Of a stretch of 64,000 nucleotides of DNA, positions 1-11,605 are shown piece by piece. Location: contig NC_081824.1 in the NCBI RefSeq assembly GCF_030867095.1, positions 119,854,162 through 119,918,161 of the forward strand, read 5' to 3'. The notes under the pieces were generated by a model that was given only the letters and a program-made list of their open reading frames with translations, had not been told where the DNA came from and made no database searches. Numbering within the stretch: position 1 is the first letter of the stretch; each line of letters begins with the position of its first letter. Position numbers and translations under genes: made by a program. The stretch is from Alligator mississippiensis. Lineage: Eukaryota; Chordata; Crocodylia; Alligatoridae.

Positions 1-1510
1 ATTTGGGGTCTCAACCAAGTTTGGAAACCTCTGCTTTAGACCTTTGAGACAGAATCCAAAGGCCAGACCAAGTCCGGACATTCAGTGCCTCGATGGATAT
101 ACTGATACATAGAAGTGTATGTTGAAAAAACAATGTTAGCAGGAGCTACAGCAAAAAGCAAGCTTCACTCATCGCCTACGCTGTTTTTAAAAGGATTGTG
201 ACTGATCCAGAACCCACTAGAATGGATGGGAATCTTTCCATTGACTTTAATGGATCTTGGAGCAGGCTCTTACAGAACAGCAATCAATTGTATTCCAAGG
301 TCATCATAAGAGTAGCAGTTCAACATCTTACAAGGTTTGTAGTTAAAGATTGTTGTAGAATATTTCGGTTTCACACGTATAAGCCTACACAGGTCTTTTA
401 TATTTATTTAGGTCATGTTTTAAAAGTGAGGCTTTAGACAATTTTCCTTCGAAGCAGGTGTTCAGCTGGATTTACAGTGCCGCCAGCTGGACACTGCTGT
501 GATTGCAGATCCTTTATTGAGACTCACAGCTTTAAGTCTGATACATGTCTGAATCACCATGTTAAATGAGTCCATTGTAAATAGGACTGTTGGGTTAGAC
601 TTTGGACTTGCATGCTTACATACAGCTCTACTAGCCCAGCTGAAGCTGGTGTGGAAGATTTGTGAGCACAGCATTTGCTTCAAATCTTGGTTTCCAGTAG
701 GAAAATACTTATTTTAAAGTGTCCCAGTACCTTGTTTATAACACTGAGTTATATTAGGTGAGATCTTGACTTCATTAAAGTCCCAAGGACTGAAATGATT
801 CAGTATTTCATCCCTTGGCTGCTTAGGGCTTTTGAGGTGGATCACATAATGCCCAATCTCTCAGCACAGATTAGCACATGGCGATCATTTCCAGGAGGCA
901 AATGCCTACCAGAACATTTTTGTGGTTGAAAATTTAATTCCTCTTTTATAGTGGTTCTTCTTCCATTTCATCTAGAAGGATGTAAAGAACAAAAACACTA
1001 AGACTGAGCTCAGTACAAACTGAGCTCCATCTTAATGTCACTTTTATTTGAAAGTTCTTTCATAGGCTGCAAACAAGTTGAGGTATGGAAGATCCTAAGC
1101 AACTGTATGAGTATTATGAGTTGTCTAACTAACATTAAAACCCCATTATCTGTTGGCATGATACCACAACACAGCAACTAAGACATTATTTCTTATAGCT
1201 TTTAAAGTTGCTTTTTAATTTTTTGAAAATGCTCCTGAAAGAAAGACCAGAGCTTCCTTCTGTAAATTTTTACTAAGTAAGTTTTTTACATTTTTGTTTT
1301 TATTTCTCCATAGATGGATGAGACACAGGCAAGTTGGATTGTTTTAAAAAATATTATATTCCCTTTGCATAAACTAGAGGAAGACTCTCATTTTGTAGAG
1401 TAACAGCTTCATGGAAGTGAAGGCGTGAAGCTGAAACTCCAAAGTTTAGATATCAAAATCTAATTTATAGGGGATAATAGCTTAGTATATCTTGATGCCC
1501 TCTGGATACC
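1..1510. other. intergenic, no gene seen
   Basis: AT-rich, high-complexity sequence without a recognisable repeat, splice-flanked exon or credible open frame. The short open frames here have no familiar protein content. Confidence 0.6.
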
Positions 1511-1795
1511 TAGATCATAGAATCATCAGATCATAAAACGATAGAACATTAGGGTTGGAAGGGATCTCAGGAGCATATCTAGTCTAGCCCCATGCTCAAA
1601 ACAGAGTCAACCCCATAGATCATTCCAGCCAGGGCTTTGTTAAGCTGGGCCTTAAAAACTTCCGAGGATGGAGATTCCACCACCTCTCTAGGTAACCCAT
1701 TTCAGTGCCTCACCATCCTCATAGTGAGAACATTTTTCCTAATATCCAACCTAAACTTAAACTTCCCTTGCTGCAAAATACCATTCTTACTAGCT
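1511..1795 (-). mobile_element. CR1 LINE 3' end, old copy
   Basis: Read on the - strand this is the C-terminal end of the CR1 ORF2 followed by the short 3' UTR. The 3' terminus (low coordinates) has degenerate ATCATAGAAT-type 8-mers and the GGGTTGGAAGGGATCTCAGG block. The stretch with ATATCCAACCTAAACTTAAA corresponds to the conserved RLDIRKNFF peptide region. The copy is 5'-truncated, as most CR1s are, and more diverged than the copy at 2.6 kb. Confidence 0.85.
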
Positions 1796-1934
1796 GAGTG
1801 CAAGCTTCCTGAGCTTAATTTAGATTCAAAACTGCAAGAGTCAAATCAAAGCTGTTTAAGACAATTGTGGCAGCTGATAGGCTCTTTGGTTTGTGTCTGT
1901 TACCTAGTACAATGAAATTCATGATTAGGGTTCA

Positions 1935-2276
1935 TGGGGCACTTATATACATTCACCAAGAGTAGGGGGAGGGCACATTAATTAGATCCGCTCTGAGAGC
2001 CACTCTAATGAAAGTGCCCGGAGCGTCTCATGTATCAGTGTCCCTGTGCTTCAAAATGGCAGCGGGGGAGCTTTAACTAAAGCTCATTGAACAAGCTTTA
2101 GCTAAAAGTGCCCCTGCTGCCATTTTGAAGCATGGGGATGCTGATATATGAGATGTGGGAGGTTGCTGGAGCATGGTAATTACCACTCTCCAGCAGACTC
2201 GATTAATCAAGTCTGCTCCGATGCGCCAGAATTGCAGCACATCAGAGCAGCTTCCCTGCTCTTGTATAGGCACCCT
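1935..2276. mobile_element. palindromic MITE (family shared with 40.9 kb)
   Basis: Non-autonomous foldback-type element. The core is an imperfect palindrome: CTTCAAAATGGCAGCGGGG near 2050 is mirrored by GCTGCCATTTTGAAGCATGG near 2117, around a centre with AGCTTTAACTAAAGCT. A clearly related copy in the opposite orientation lies at 40885-41206, sharing the AATGGCAGCGGG core and the GATTAATC(G/A)AGTCTGCT block. It has no coding content. Ends are approximate; a clean target duplication was not identified. Confidence 0.7.
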
Positions 2277-2588
2277 TACATGCTAGTGTAATACAAGAAT
2301 AATTAATCATAGTCATTCCTATTTCTGTAAGAGTTGAAGTGTTATTGTAGCTGCAACAGTCCAGGAAATAGGTGAGAAGTGAGGTCTTTTGGTTATATTT
2401 TTTATTAAACCAGCTGTGTGGCTAGTCCACACAGTAAAAGATATAACCAAAAAGAGAAAAAACAAAAACCGCTTGCTTCTCCCATTCTTTACCATTTGGT
2501 GGAGGTACATTCCTAAGGGAAACAAGGATGGCTGACATATAATACCACTAGAGGACAGAAGAGACAAAAAAGGGTTAAGGACCTATGT
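2277..2588. other. intergenic, no gene seen
   Basis: Unique-looking AT-rich sequence between two transposable elements; nothing recognisable. Confidence 0.5.
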
Positions 2589-3300
2589 TTCATAGATTCA
2601 TAGATGTTAGGGTCAGAAGGGACCTCAATAGATCATCGAGTCCGACCCCCTGCATAAGCAGGAAAGAGTGCTGGGTCTAGATGACCCCAGCTAGATGCTC
2701 ATCTAACCTCCTCTTGAAGACCCCCAGGGTAGGGGAGAGCACCACCTCCCTTGGGAGCCCGTTCCAGACCTTGGCCACTCGAACTGTGAAGAAGTTCTTC
2801 CTAATGTCCAATCTAAATCTGCTCTCTGCTAGCTTGTGGCCATTGTTTCTTGTAACCCCCGGGGGCGCCTTGGTGAATAAGTACTCACCAATTCCCTTCT
2901 GTGCCCCTGTGATGAACTTAAAGGCAGCCACAAGGTCGCCTCTCAACCTTCTCTTGCAGAGGCTGAAAAGGTCCAGTTTCTCTAGTCTCTCCTCGTAGGG
3001 CTTGGTCTGCAGGCCCTTGACCATACGAGTTGCCCTTCTCTGGACCCTCTCCAGGTTATCCGCATCCTTCTTGAAGTGCGGCACCCAGAATTGCACGCAG
3101 TACTCCAACTGCGGTCTGACCAGCGCCCTATAGAGGGGAAGTATCAACTCCTTGGACCTATTTGTCATGCATCTGCTGATGCACGATAAAGTGCCATTGG
3201 CTTTTCTGATGGCTTCGTCACACTGCCGGCTCATGTTCATCTTGGAGTCCACTAGGACTCCAAGATCCCTTTCCACCTCTGTGCCACCCAGCTACCTCTG
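2589..3300 (-). mobile_element. CR1 LINE, 5'-truncated, open ORF2 C-terminus
   Basis: The 3' end carries the tandem 8-mers CATAGATTCATAGATG followed by TTAGGGTCAGAAGGGACCTC. The - strand frame 2677-3276 stays open for 199 codons and encodes the C-terminal part of the CR1 reverse-transcriptase polyprotein: ERDLGVLVDSKMNMS near the start, then LILPLYRALVRPQLEYCVQFW, LERVQRRATR, and RLDIRKNFFTVRVAKVWN near the end, closing with the stop after HLAGVI. The catalytic RT core lies upstream of the truncation and is absent. The open frame suggests a relatively young insertion, but the element cannot move by itself. Confidence 0.95.
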
Positions 3301-3362
3301 TGCCACCTAGGATCTTGCAGCATCCCTAGGTACCCCAGCATCCTGGTTGAAAAAAAATCACT
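3296..3362 (-). mobile_element. hAT-like terminal fragment
   Basis: On the - strand the sequence runs from TAGATCAGTGATTTTTTTTC into a CAACCAGG..GCTGGGGTACC block, like the terminus of common amniote hAT elements. A similar terminus occurs on the + strand at 57155-57235 (TAGATCAGTAATTTTTTT then CAGCTAGGGTGCAAGGCACC). It abuts the 5' truncation of the CR1 at 2.6-3.3 kb. Family assignment is inference. Confidence 0.4.
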
Positions 3363-5741
3363 GATCTAGGAGTTAAGTAACATAGAAAAGGGGGCAGCAA
3401 TTTATAATCCACAGAGCTTGTAGCCATAGGCTGTGTTGCAAGCTTTGGACTAAGCAGCAAAAGACTGCTGACCTCTGATGTAGGACTAAGCAATGAAAGA
3501 AACAGATCTTCACAAAGTTCTGTGGTTTTTATTAAACAGTGTTTTTACTCCAGAATACTGATTAGCCATGCTACATTTCCGGGACATATTACAACTACTA
3601 CTTCCTATGGGCATGGTGAATAAAGATTTTCTGTTCTATGTAGTATGCTCACAATCATGTGTCTAAATGGGATGGACATAACCATTAAAAACACTATTAC
3701 ATGGCTGTCACTGACACACAACTACCACTAAATTTATTACAAAAAATGACACACCTTACATCAGACAGAAGGGAACTCTGGTTCACAGCTTTAAGGTCTA
3801 ATGGAGACCAGCTGCTCATTTATGGGAGCTAACTGAATGCAAGTGTCATAATACCATCAAAAAGGCCAAATCTTCCAGATTGTGACCTGTGGTCTAATCC
3901 TCTCTCACAGCTGCCCATTAATGAGAAAGAAATAAAAATCCCTAATTATGCTCAGCCTTCCTGTCAACTGGTTTCTAACACTGCTGTTAGGGCTGGTTTA
4001 TACTCACAATTACAAGACTATACAAGTCACTGCAGATGGACGGGTTGTGCTACAACATTTAGAGACTCTACTGCACCAGGATGACTAGTATTTCAAGAAC
4101 AAAAAATAAGTATTAGCCATAAGACCAGCCTATATTAATTGCATGATGTTCTCAGACAGCTCAATCCCAAAAACTAGTCAACACAGTAAAGCCAGACACT
4201 GACTGTAGTTTTTGGTACAGGGTTCCAGAACCCTTGCATGATATGAGGCAGACCTGTTACTTGAGACTGGGCATGAAATAATAACAGTGTTTAGGGAACA
4301 GTTATAATCGCATCAATTTTCCCTGCCCAAATGGTTTTTAATATATATTGGATTACATGGACAAATAGCAGTGGAAAAGGCTCTGCCTCATGAGGGATTA
4401 GAGCAGAGGATGAGGCCAAAATTCACGGTCCTCCCTTTTCCAGAGCACAGCCTAGCTGCTTGATGTATACTCCCTCTGGCCTCACGTATCTTCCCCTCAT
4501 GGATGTTGAGTTGTCAGGCTTCATGGGGTCTGGAAAGTGTTCTGGGTAATTAATGTTTAACCCAGTGAGTCTCCACCTTCTTAGACTTGAGGCATCCATC
4601 ATTAGACTTAAGGTACATATCTCATTAGATTTAACACACCCCTTGGAAAATGCCAGCTCTTAAGTTTTCACTCATTATTCTACTACAGAAAAGAAATAAA
4701 GCAATTCTTCTATTGCAGTGAACTCAGAAAAACCACAATGGGTCAGAATATTTTAAAACACCACGGATTCCTATTTGAAATCTCTGAATCTATCTTGTGA
4801 ATCATGTTTGCACACCTAGCAGTCATAACATATATGTTGAGACAATTTTACCCACTTTGCCCAGTGCCATTAGAATAAAACTCACCCTATGCAGGTCCTT
4901 TAGTGGGCTCTGTACAGGGGTGAGTTGGTACATTTTGGAGTCTTTGATCCTGCAAACATTTAGGCATAGAAATAGTCTCACTTTCTTGAGTGGAGCCCCT
5001 GTTAATGATATGCATAAAGTCACCCATTTACATTATGCATATTACTGTAGAAACTGGGTTGCAGAGCATCAGTGATTTACTTCCATTAAAAGCAATGAGA
5101 GTTAGGCACCTAAAATAGTCACCTCTCCCTGTGGATCTAGGTGTAGGAGCTTTAGCCATAATTTAGTACCCCTGTGCCAGAGGCTGCACAAACATGGAAC
5201 AAAGAACTGCATGTAACTGTTTGTAGGGTCAGAGTCAAGGAGTACGCAGTTCAGGTCATTTATATTTTCCTAAAGTCCCTTGTGCATAAAAAAAATTTAA
5301 TTATTGTGTCCTACTGAGACTATAGAAGCCACCACAGATTCCACACAGGAGACACAAAGAAATATTTTGTAAAGGTGAAAGAAGAAAGGCTATTTTTATT
5401 AACAAATTATTTTAAAGAAAAATATTGGTATTAGAAAAAAATGTCAAATTAATTGTGAAAAAAATAACTTGTTGGCTTCTTTCCAATATTTTCAAGAGCA
5501 TTAAAAGGGTACATCAGATGCTAGCACTGTCTTCATTGACATTCTCATTAGCTTTCAGATAAAAATGTCCATATCTAATAAAATATCTGATAAAATATCA
5601 AAAAATAGAAATACAAACAAAAACAATCTGATTAAAAGTCTGTTGGTCGAACCACATCTGTGTCTCTGCTCCTCCAACCCTTGAGTAAAATCTTTGTGTC
5701 ACATCTCACCTGCACACCCAGCACTACAGGACAAGTAGAAG
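3363..5741. other. intergenic, no gene seen
   Basis: AT-rich, mostly high-complexity DNA. Around 5075-5120 a short hairpin-like motif (CTTCCATTAAAAGCAATGAGAG then TTAGGCACCTAAA) resembles a dispersed amniote repeat also seen near 40070-40130. No exon or RNA gene was recognised. Confidence 0.5.
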
Positions 5742-5877
5742 AAAGTTAACCATATTTCCCTGGGCATAAAATGGGACACTTCACTCTGCCTTCCTTCTTC
5801 AGTACACCCATCTCTATCCAAGCTCCGGTCTCAGCTAGGGTGTGTGTGTGTTGGACCTCAGCTGGGGGGGGGGGGGG

Positions 5878-5928
<51 letters not shown>

Positions 5929-6094
5929 GGAGGGAAGATAGTTCAGAGCATCCGAGAGTTGGAGTGGGGGAGAGAAGGAGGGAGCAGTCCTGTTTCTGGC
6001 ACTTGAACCAGGCATCCCACTGAAAATGAGACACAAGTATTAATTTGAATGCACTGACAGCTGTCCCAGTGAAATGGGTCACATGGTCACCCTA
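5742..6094. mobile_element. non-autonomous TIR element, hAT-like
   Basis: The ends are inverted: AACCATATTTCCCTGGG on the left against GTGACCATGTGACCCATTT read from the right on the - strand. The same termini occur in the element at 62524-63101. The flanking 8-mers AGTAGAAG (5734-5741) and AGAAGGAG (6095-6102) agree at 6 of 8 positions, consistent with a degraded hAT-type 8-bp target duplication. The interior is mostly a G run plus a (TG)n microsatellite. Confidence 0.6.
5864..5927. repeat. (G)n then (TG)n microsatellite
   Basis: A run of about 15 G is followed by roughly 24 TG units, inside the TIR element. The overlapping histidine/threonine-rich open frames on the - strand come only from this repeat. 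Confidence 0.97.
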
Positions 6095-6235
6095 AGAAGG
6101 AGTTTTTTCACTTTTTAATTATTCCCTTACTATGGAGCATTAGCAACCCTTGTAATGCCTTAACTAGAAGCAGGGATACCAACTGTTAGGAATTTCTCCC
6201 TCCCCCCCAACTACTGTTCTTTACTATGCTATGTC

Positions 6236-6392
6236 TGGGTCATTCTGGTCTGGCCTGATGAATGACTTGCATGCGAAAGCTTGTCTATCTTTATCCTAAC
6301 TATACAGTTGGTCCAATAAAAGATATCACCCTAAAAAATCCTTGCCTCTAGTATAATTTCTGGGCCATCACAGCTACATCACTCTAACATTA
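6236..6392 (+). mobile_element. amniote repeat tail, TTGGTCCAATAAAAGATAT type
   Basis: Contains GATGAATGACTTGCATGCGAAAGCTTG, then GTTGGTCCAATAAAAGATAT, then a GGGCCATCACAGCTACATCA tail. This motif order recurs at 37740-38015 and 56330-56455 in this window and is widespread in amniotes. I do not know its catalogue name. No coding content. Confidence 0.7.
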
Positions 6393-7417
6393 GCTTAAGT
6401 AGAGGAGAAATGGAAGACTTTGTTTTCTGGAGTTAACCCAGCAATTACTTTTGCTCCCTGAACACAGTAGGGATTCCTCAAAAATAATACAAAGCAAGAA
6501 TGCACTGCAGGTGCTGATATAGCCAGCTAAATATAATCCTTAGCTTCAGGGCCTGAAAATACTTTCACATAATATAAAATGATGTGTCGGTTCAAGGCAC
6601 CAGCACCAGGAACTTCTGGGATTAGTTTAATATTCTATGTGCATGTATGCAACTATAGATAGAGCACATTTCACTGCTCATTTACACACAGATTCGCTGC
6701 ACTCTTATTTTTAGCTTTCAGAAATGATTCAAGCCATAGCTCAGTTTGGTGACGCTTGATTAGGAGACATTCTGGCCTTTACAAAATATGATCAAATTAG
6801 ACATCAGAACACAAAATTAGCAGAAGAGAATGCCTGACGTGAGGCAGAATTTACTTTGTATGCATAAATCCTCAGCACAATGTATCACTATTTTCAGTGG
6901 CAAATTAGAGCCAGCTTTTAAGTACAGGGTACTCAAATAATCCTCTTCAACCATTTGCTACCATATCCTTGCAAAACAGTGTTCAATTCTCTCTCCTAGC
7001 CCAGGATGTTCCCTCTCAGCTATTCAGCCCTACAAAGTTTCCTATGCTAGCTTCACTTCTAGAAAGAATGTGCTGTCTCCACCTTAATGAACATCTCTCT
7101 CTCTCTCTCTAGTAGTACATCTTGCTAAACTAGAAACAGGATCAGCTGGGTGCAACAAGAAGAGAGAGAGCTCCTGTTTACACTTGGAGAGGGGATAGCA
7201 TTCTCCATTCCTTCCAGTGTGAAGCTCTGGGAGAATAATAAAAAAAGGAAAAACACATGGGTAGTACCCTAGTAGCAGGAGAATAATGCAATAGTGCAGA
7301 AGAAAGAGAGTAATTATAGTAGAAGTAGGGGGGAAGGGGAACTCAGTGGAAACAGAGAAAGAAAAAAAGGTGCTAAGGGAGTAAAAGAAAAAGATCTCAT
7401 TTGAGAAAAAGATACTG
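6393..7417. other. intergenic, no gene seen
   Basis: AT-rich single-copy-looking DNA with a short (CT)n run near 7095-7110 and a purine-rich stretch at 7310-7410. No recognisable gene. Confidence 0.55.
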
Positions 7418-7419
7418 CA

Positions 7420-8222
7420 AGACTAGGAACAGACATTACACATAAACTAGTTTATGTGATCAGAAACTGGTTTAAATCTGTAACAGAACAGAAAATCAGT
7501 GCACATAAACCAGTTTGAAAATGCCTGAAACTGGTTTGAGATAAACCTGGTTGAATATAGTATCAGACATAACTGATTTGGGTCAAACTAGTTTATGCAA
7601 CTTGTCCCACACCCCTTCCTGGTTCAAGTTAAATCAGAGTCCTCCAGCATTTTGCAGCCCTGGGCTGGGCTATCTACTTCAATGAGCAGGGCTGGCCCTA
7701 CCCCTCTGCTCCCTAGCTGGAGCAGTGAGGGCTGAATGATAATGGGGTGGGGGAGGGGCAAGCCTGGCTGGGGATACAACCCAGTCTACAGGAGGGGAGA
7801 CTGCCTACCCCGAGGCAAACCCCAGCTGGGGTTTGGGGCCAGAGAGGGAGGTTAAACACCCCTTCCCTCATTTAAACTTACTGTGGGCTACAACTATGGA
7901 CTACAAATCCCAGAGGTACCTAGAAGCAGGAAGAGGAAGTGATGAGTAACCCTGCAGAGCCCTGCTATTGTAATTCTGGACTGCAAATCCCAGAGACCTC
8001 AGGGCCAGCAGGAAGAGTAAGTGAACATAGAGGCAGAGAGCCCTGCTCTAGTGCCTCCTGGCTTCTGGCCTGAGCCACTACAGGTATGTGACTGCATTTC
8101 CTGAATCAAAGGTAAATGTCTGTTCACTTCTGTTTCAATTTAATCAGTGCATTTTAGACTAACCTGCAAAGACTGAACCAATTCAGCCTTGGGTTTTTTG
8201 ACTGTCTGTACCTAGCCTAAGA
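7420..8222. mobile_element. non-autonomous TIR element (family shared with 40.8 kb)
   Basis: Left end ACTAGGAACAGACATTACAC and right end, read on the - strand, TTAGGCTAGGTACAGACAGT are inverted repeats. The same ends bound 40775-41273. Just inside the left end are several CTGGTTTA/AAACTAGTTTA motifs. The interior is GC-richer and holds two imperfect direct repeats of a GACTACAAATCCCAGAG unit near 7898 and 7980. No transposase is encoded. Confidence 0.7.
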
Positions 8223-9589
8223 GGCTTTCATGGTAGACTTTGAGGTAGTAACTGATCATCTCCTTCTGACTAATGGGAATGATACTTAAAATAACAGGAA
8301 TTTCTTTCTACTTACTGCAAACTACCAGGTAGATAGCAGCACTGAAATTTATGTAGAATGGAATGGTGGAGGGAGGCAATAGTTTAAGGGCCATCACAAG
8401 TAATCAGATAACTCTTGAAAACTATGTTTACTTAAATAAAATATGGCAGGATGCTACACACAGAAAACCAATTGCCATCTTTCCACCCTCTTCTTTCTCT
8501 TTCTTTCATAATTAAAATATGACTAAGGGTCTGATCAGTTGGGAGAGTAAAACAAGAGACTAAAAGGGATCATGTAATGACAACTAGAGTAACAAGAACT
8601 AGGGCAATAAAGAATATTTGCAAGAGCACTGAAAGGCGAAATATTTTTTTGGTGTTGAAGTTTCTTTTTCATGATACTTAAAAAAATTGTAGAGATAAGA
8701 ATACAGACTAAAAATTTCCGCATCAGAAACATCATTTAAATAATATGTTTTGGCATTTACTTTAGTACTGAGCTGACAAAGTATAGATGATAGCATTCAT
8801 GCTCATCTATGCTGTGCTGTAAAATGGTCTTTTTTATACATTCAGATGAGCTGTTTCTATCTCATGAGTCATCCAGTGCCCTGCTTTAATGGTGTTCTCC
8901 CCTGAAAAAATATGATCGCTGCAAATAAATGAATGATAAGGAGCTGCCGTTATTAAACAGAGGTCAGAAAAGATGAGCCCAAGGCAAAACACCACATCCA
9001 CACCCCCACATTGCTTTAGTAATGTTTGAATTGCGATCTGAACTTCATGATCAAGTACTGAAAATAAGAATGAAGCCCTCCCACTACTGGGAAAGTTCAG
9101 CCGTGGCTCTTGATTTATGTCATGACTCATGCCAGCTCTAATTCAAGCACAGAACATTGAACAAAGAAATAAAAAAACAAAAGAAGTCTGACAATCTATC
9201 TCCTATGAGAAAGAAGAAGGAAAGTTCTTCAGGTAATGCTAGGAAAGAGGGCTGGAAGAGTGAGAAAGACTTTCAAGAAGATAGAAGCAGCAAGGGAAGA
9301 TTAGAGGAGTCCAGCAGAAGACTAAGCCTGCAAGCATGAGCTACTCCATGTATCTATCTGGTTTAGGTTTTTCCAGATCACTTTGGGTGCAGGCTACTGG
9401 TGGAGAGCATTTTCGGGTTTTTTGTAAATTTGTTTTTTGGTTTAAGTAGAAACTTGCCCCTTGTCTATACAGATAAAGTAACAGAATAGAAGTTGTATTG
9501 ATGAACAGATAAATAGGCTACTTAGATTAACATGTCCTGTGGCTAATGATATGTCTCTGTTGCAATCTACTAGCATTCTACAGGCAGCG
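8223..9589. other. intergenic, possible conserved non-coding sequence
   Basis: No gene recognised. The block around 8720-9080 is high-complexity, AT-balanced and repeat-free, the type of sequence in which conserved non-coding elements are often found; without an alignment this is only a guess. The small open frames at 8834-9130 (-) and 9157-9339 (+) lack any familiar domain. Confidence 0.4.
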
Positions 9590-10045
9590 CACCTACCAGT
9601 GCAGCCCAGTATGCTGTTAGCCTTCTTGGCAACAAGTTGAATTCAACTTATTGTCTACTGTAACCCCCAGGTCCTTTTCCGCAGAACTGCTGCCCAGCCA
9701 GTCAGCCCCCAGCCTATAACCAGTGCATGGGATTGTTCCATCCTAAATGCAGGACTTTGCACTTGTCCTTGTTGAACCTCATGAAATTCCTTTTGGCCCA
9801 AACCTCCAATTAGTCTAGGTCACTCTGGATCCTAGCCCTACCCTCCAGTGCATCTACTACTCCCACTGCTTGATGTCTTCTGTAAACTTGCTGAGGGTGC
9901 ACTTTAAGCTATTTTTCAGGTCAATGATGAAGACATCGAACCCATAGCAGGGAATCTGTGGCATCAGGACCTTCATCCAGCGAGTACTTATTCTAGGATC
10001 ATTGATGGACTTGTACAGCCCTTGCTGAAGTCTGTTCAGCAACAG
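9590..10045 (-). mobile_element. CR1 LINE internal fragment
   Basis: The - strand reads through the RT C-terminal region of CR1. The plus-strand phrases GCAGCCCAGTATGCTGTTAGCC, CCAGGTCCTTTTCCGCAGA, CAGGACTTTGCACTTGTCC and AAGACATCGAACCCATAGC are typical. The 3' UTR is missing, so this is an internal piece truncated at both ends, with frame breaks. Confidence 0.85.
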
Positions 10046-11082
10046 GATTGAATACAGGTCATGTGCTCCTTTCAACTCTTACCTTGGCCTGCACTCCACC
10101 CTTGTTTGTGTTATCTCTGTTTACTGTGCCTTGTGTCAATGCTTGACTGTGAAACACTCTGAAATAAGGAACTGCCTTTTTCATACTTGCCTGTTATAGC
10201 ACCATGCAAAATGAAATGTTTACACTTTGAGTTCCCTAGGTGTTCAGACTATATAAGGAGGTGGTGGAGGAGGAGGAGAAGCAAAAGGAGAAGAAGAATT
10301 CATGAGAGCAAGGTAGCAAACTATAGGAGCTTTCTTAAAAGAAGATTAAAGAAAAACTGAGAGTTTAATTATGGCCTTAGAGGAACAGGGCATTCACACA
10401 AAAGATCTCAAGGCAAGGATTAATGCTTAGGCAGATATAAGACCAGGCCGGTCCCCTCTGACTTTCAGTTATATACTAAATGGATATAACAAGTTGACAA
10501 GAGATGAGTATACAGCACAACACATTTGTCACTATTTTCCACTGGGCACTCTTTGTTAAGCACAAGAGCTGAAATAGGAAATGGTATGTTATTAACAAAG
10601 GACAGACATAATTGTAGAAAAAAAAAAGCTTGCCAATATACCAGGGCATTTTTCAGTCAATACTCTTCACAAAGGATAGCCTAGAAGGCCAGTTATAATG
10701 CTTATGCATAGAAAAAGAATGGGAGTGCTTCCTCATAGAGTCTTCTTTTCCATTTGATGAGACTGTTTAGTTGAAAACAAAAGAAAAGATTGACCTGCTA
10801 TGCTCAGTTATGGCACAAACTGGAGAAAATCTGGGACTTGAAAAATATAAGCATAATTATTTGTGATATATTAGGAACACTTGATGGGCACATGACAGCA
10901 GCAGTACATGAATTGGTATTTGGCTCTATTATAAGACTGTGGATCCTTTATAAAGCAACCTTGATGAATACCTCTACAATACTGAGAAAGGTGATAACAT
11001 CCTAAATTAATTTGAAGCATTTCCTGGTGTAACAGGCTTAGAAAAAATTTAAAATGTAGTATTTTAGCTGCTGGACAGACAT
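10046..11082. other. intergenic, no gene seen
   Basis: Contains a GGA-rich purine tract near 10255-10300 and otherwise AT-rich single-copy DNA. A weak retroposon-like tail may lie near 10105-10165. No gene is supported. Confidence 0.5.
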
Positions 11083-11605
11083 ACAACTCCTGTCACGTCC
11101 CCAGTCTTAGGGGCAGAGGCAGATTGATGCATGGGCCCACAGGGCCCAAGCCCAGGGTCCCTGCCAGTCAGGGCCCCCTGGGTGCTTAGGTTCCTGCAAG
11201 AAACAGCAGGTTTCTCCTTGCAGGTGGGCAGCATTCTAGCCTGCAAGGGTCTTGCTTGGGGCTGCCGGGAGCAAGATACAGGGGGCACCGCATGCATGTG
11301 TGCGGCTGCGCGCATGCATGTGGCCAGGAGCACAGCCTGAAAGCATGGAGAGCAGCTTCCTACAGGTAAGCCTCTGAAGGGTGAAGGGACATGGGGGATG
11401 CAGATCAAGGCCCCCTTGGTGAGGGAGGGAGTGGGGCTGAGAGTGCTGCCATCCAGGGCAGTGCATGGGATCCAGAGCAAGAAGCAGGATGGAGCCATCG
11501 GTGGATCATCCAGAGGGTTTGGGCGGGGGAGCGGGGGTAGCACCCTGCCAGTGTGTGCACCCCCTAGGGGAGGAATGGGGGGGCATGTGCCCCCCTAATA
11601 TTTCT
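11083..11605. repeat. GC-rich dispersed repeat
   Basis: An abrupt GC-rich island in AT-rich surroundings. It starts with a CAGTCTTAGGGGCAGAGGC motif and ends with GGGGGGCATGTGCCCCCC. Similar blocks (GCACAAATT.GGGGGGCATG and its complement) occur at 59270-59310 and 63780-63999. The overlapping open frames on both strands are stop-poor frames in this repeat. A CpG-island promoter is unlikely because CpG is not concentrated and no exon is visible. Confidence 0.5.

Noticed and set aside
9157..9339. Lysine/serine-rich 60-codon frame
   Set aside because: Purine-rich DNA; no family similarity, promoter or splice signals.
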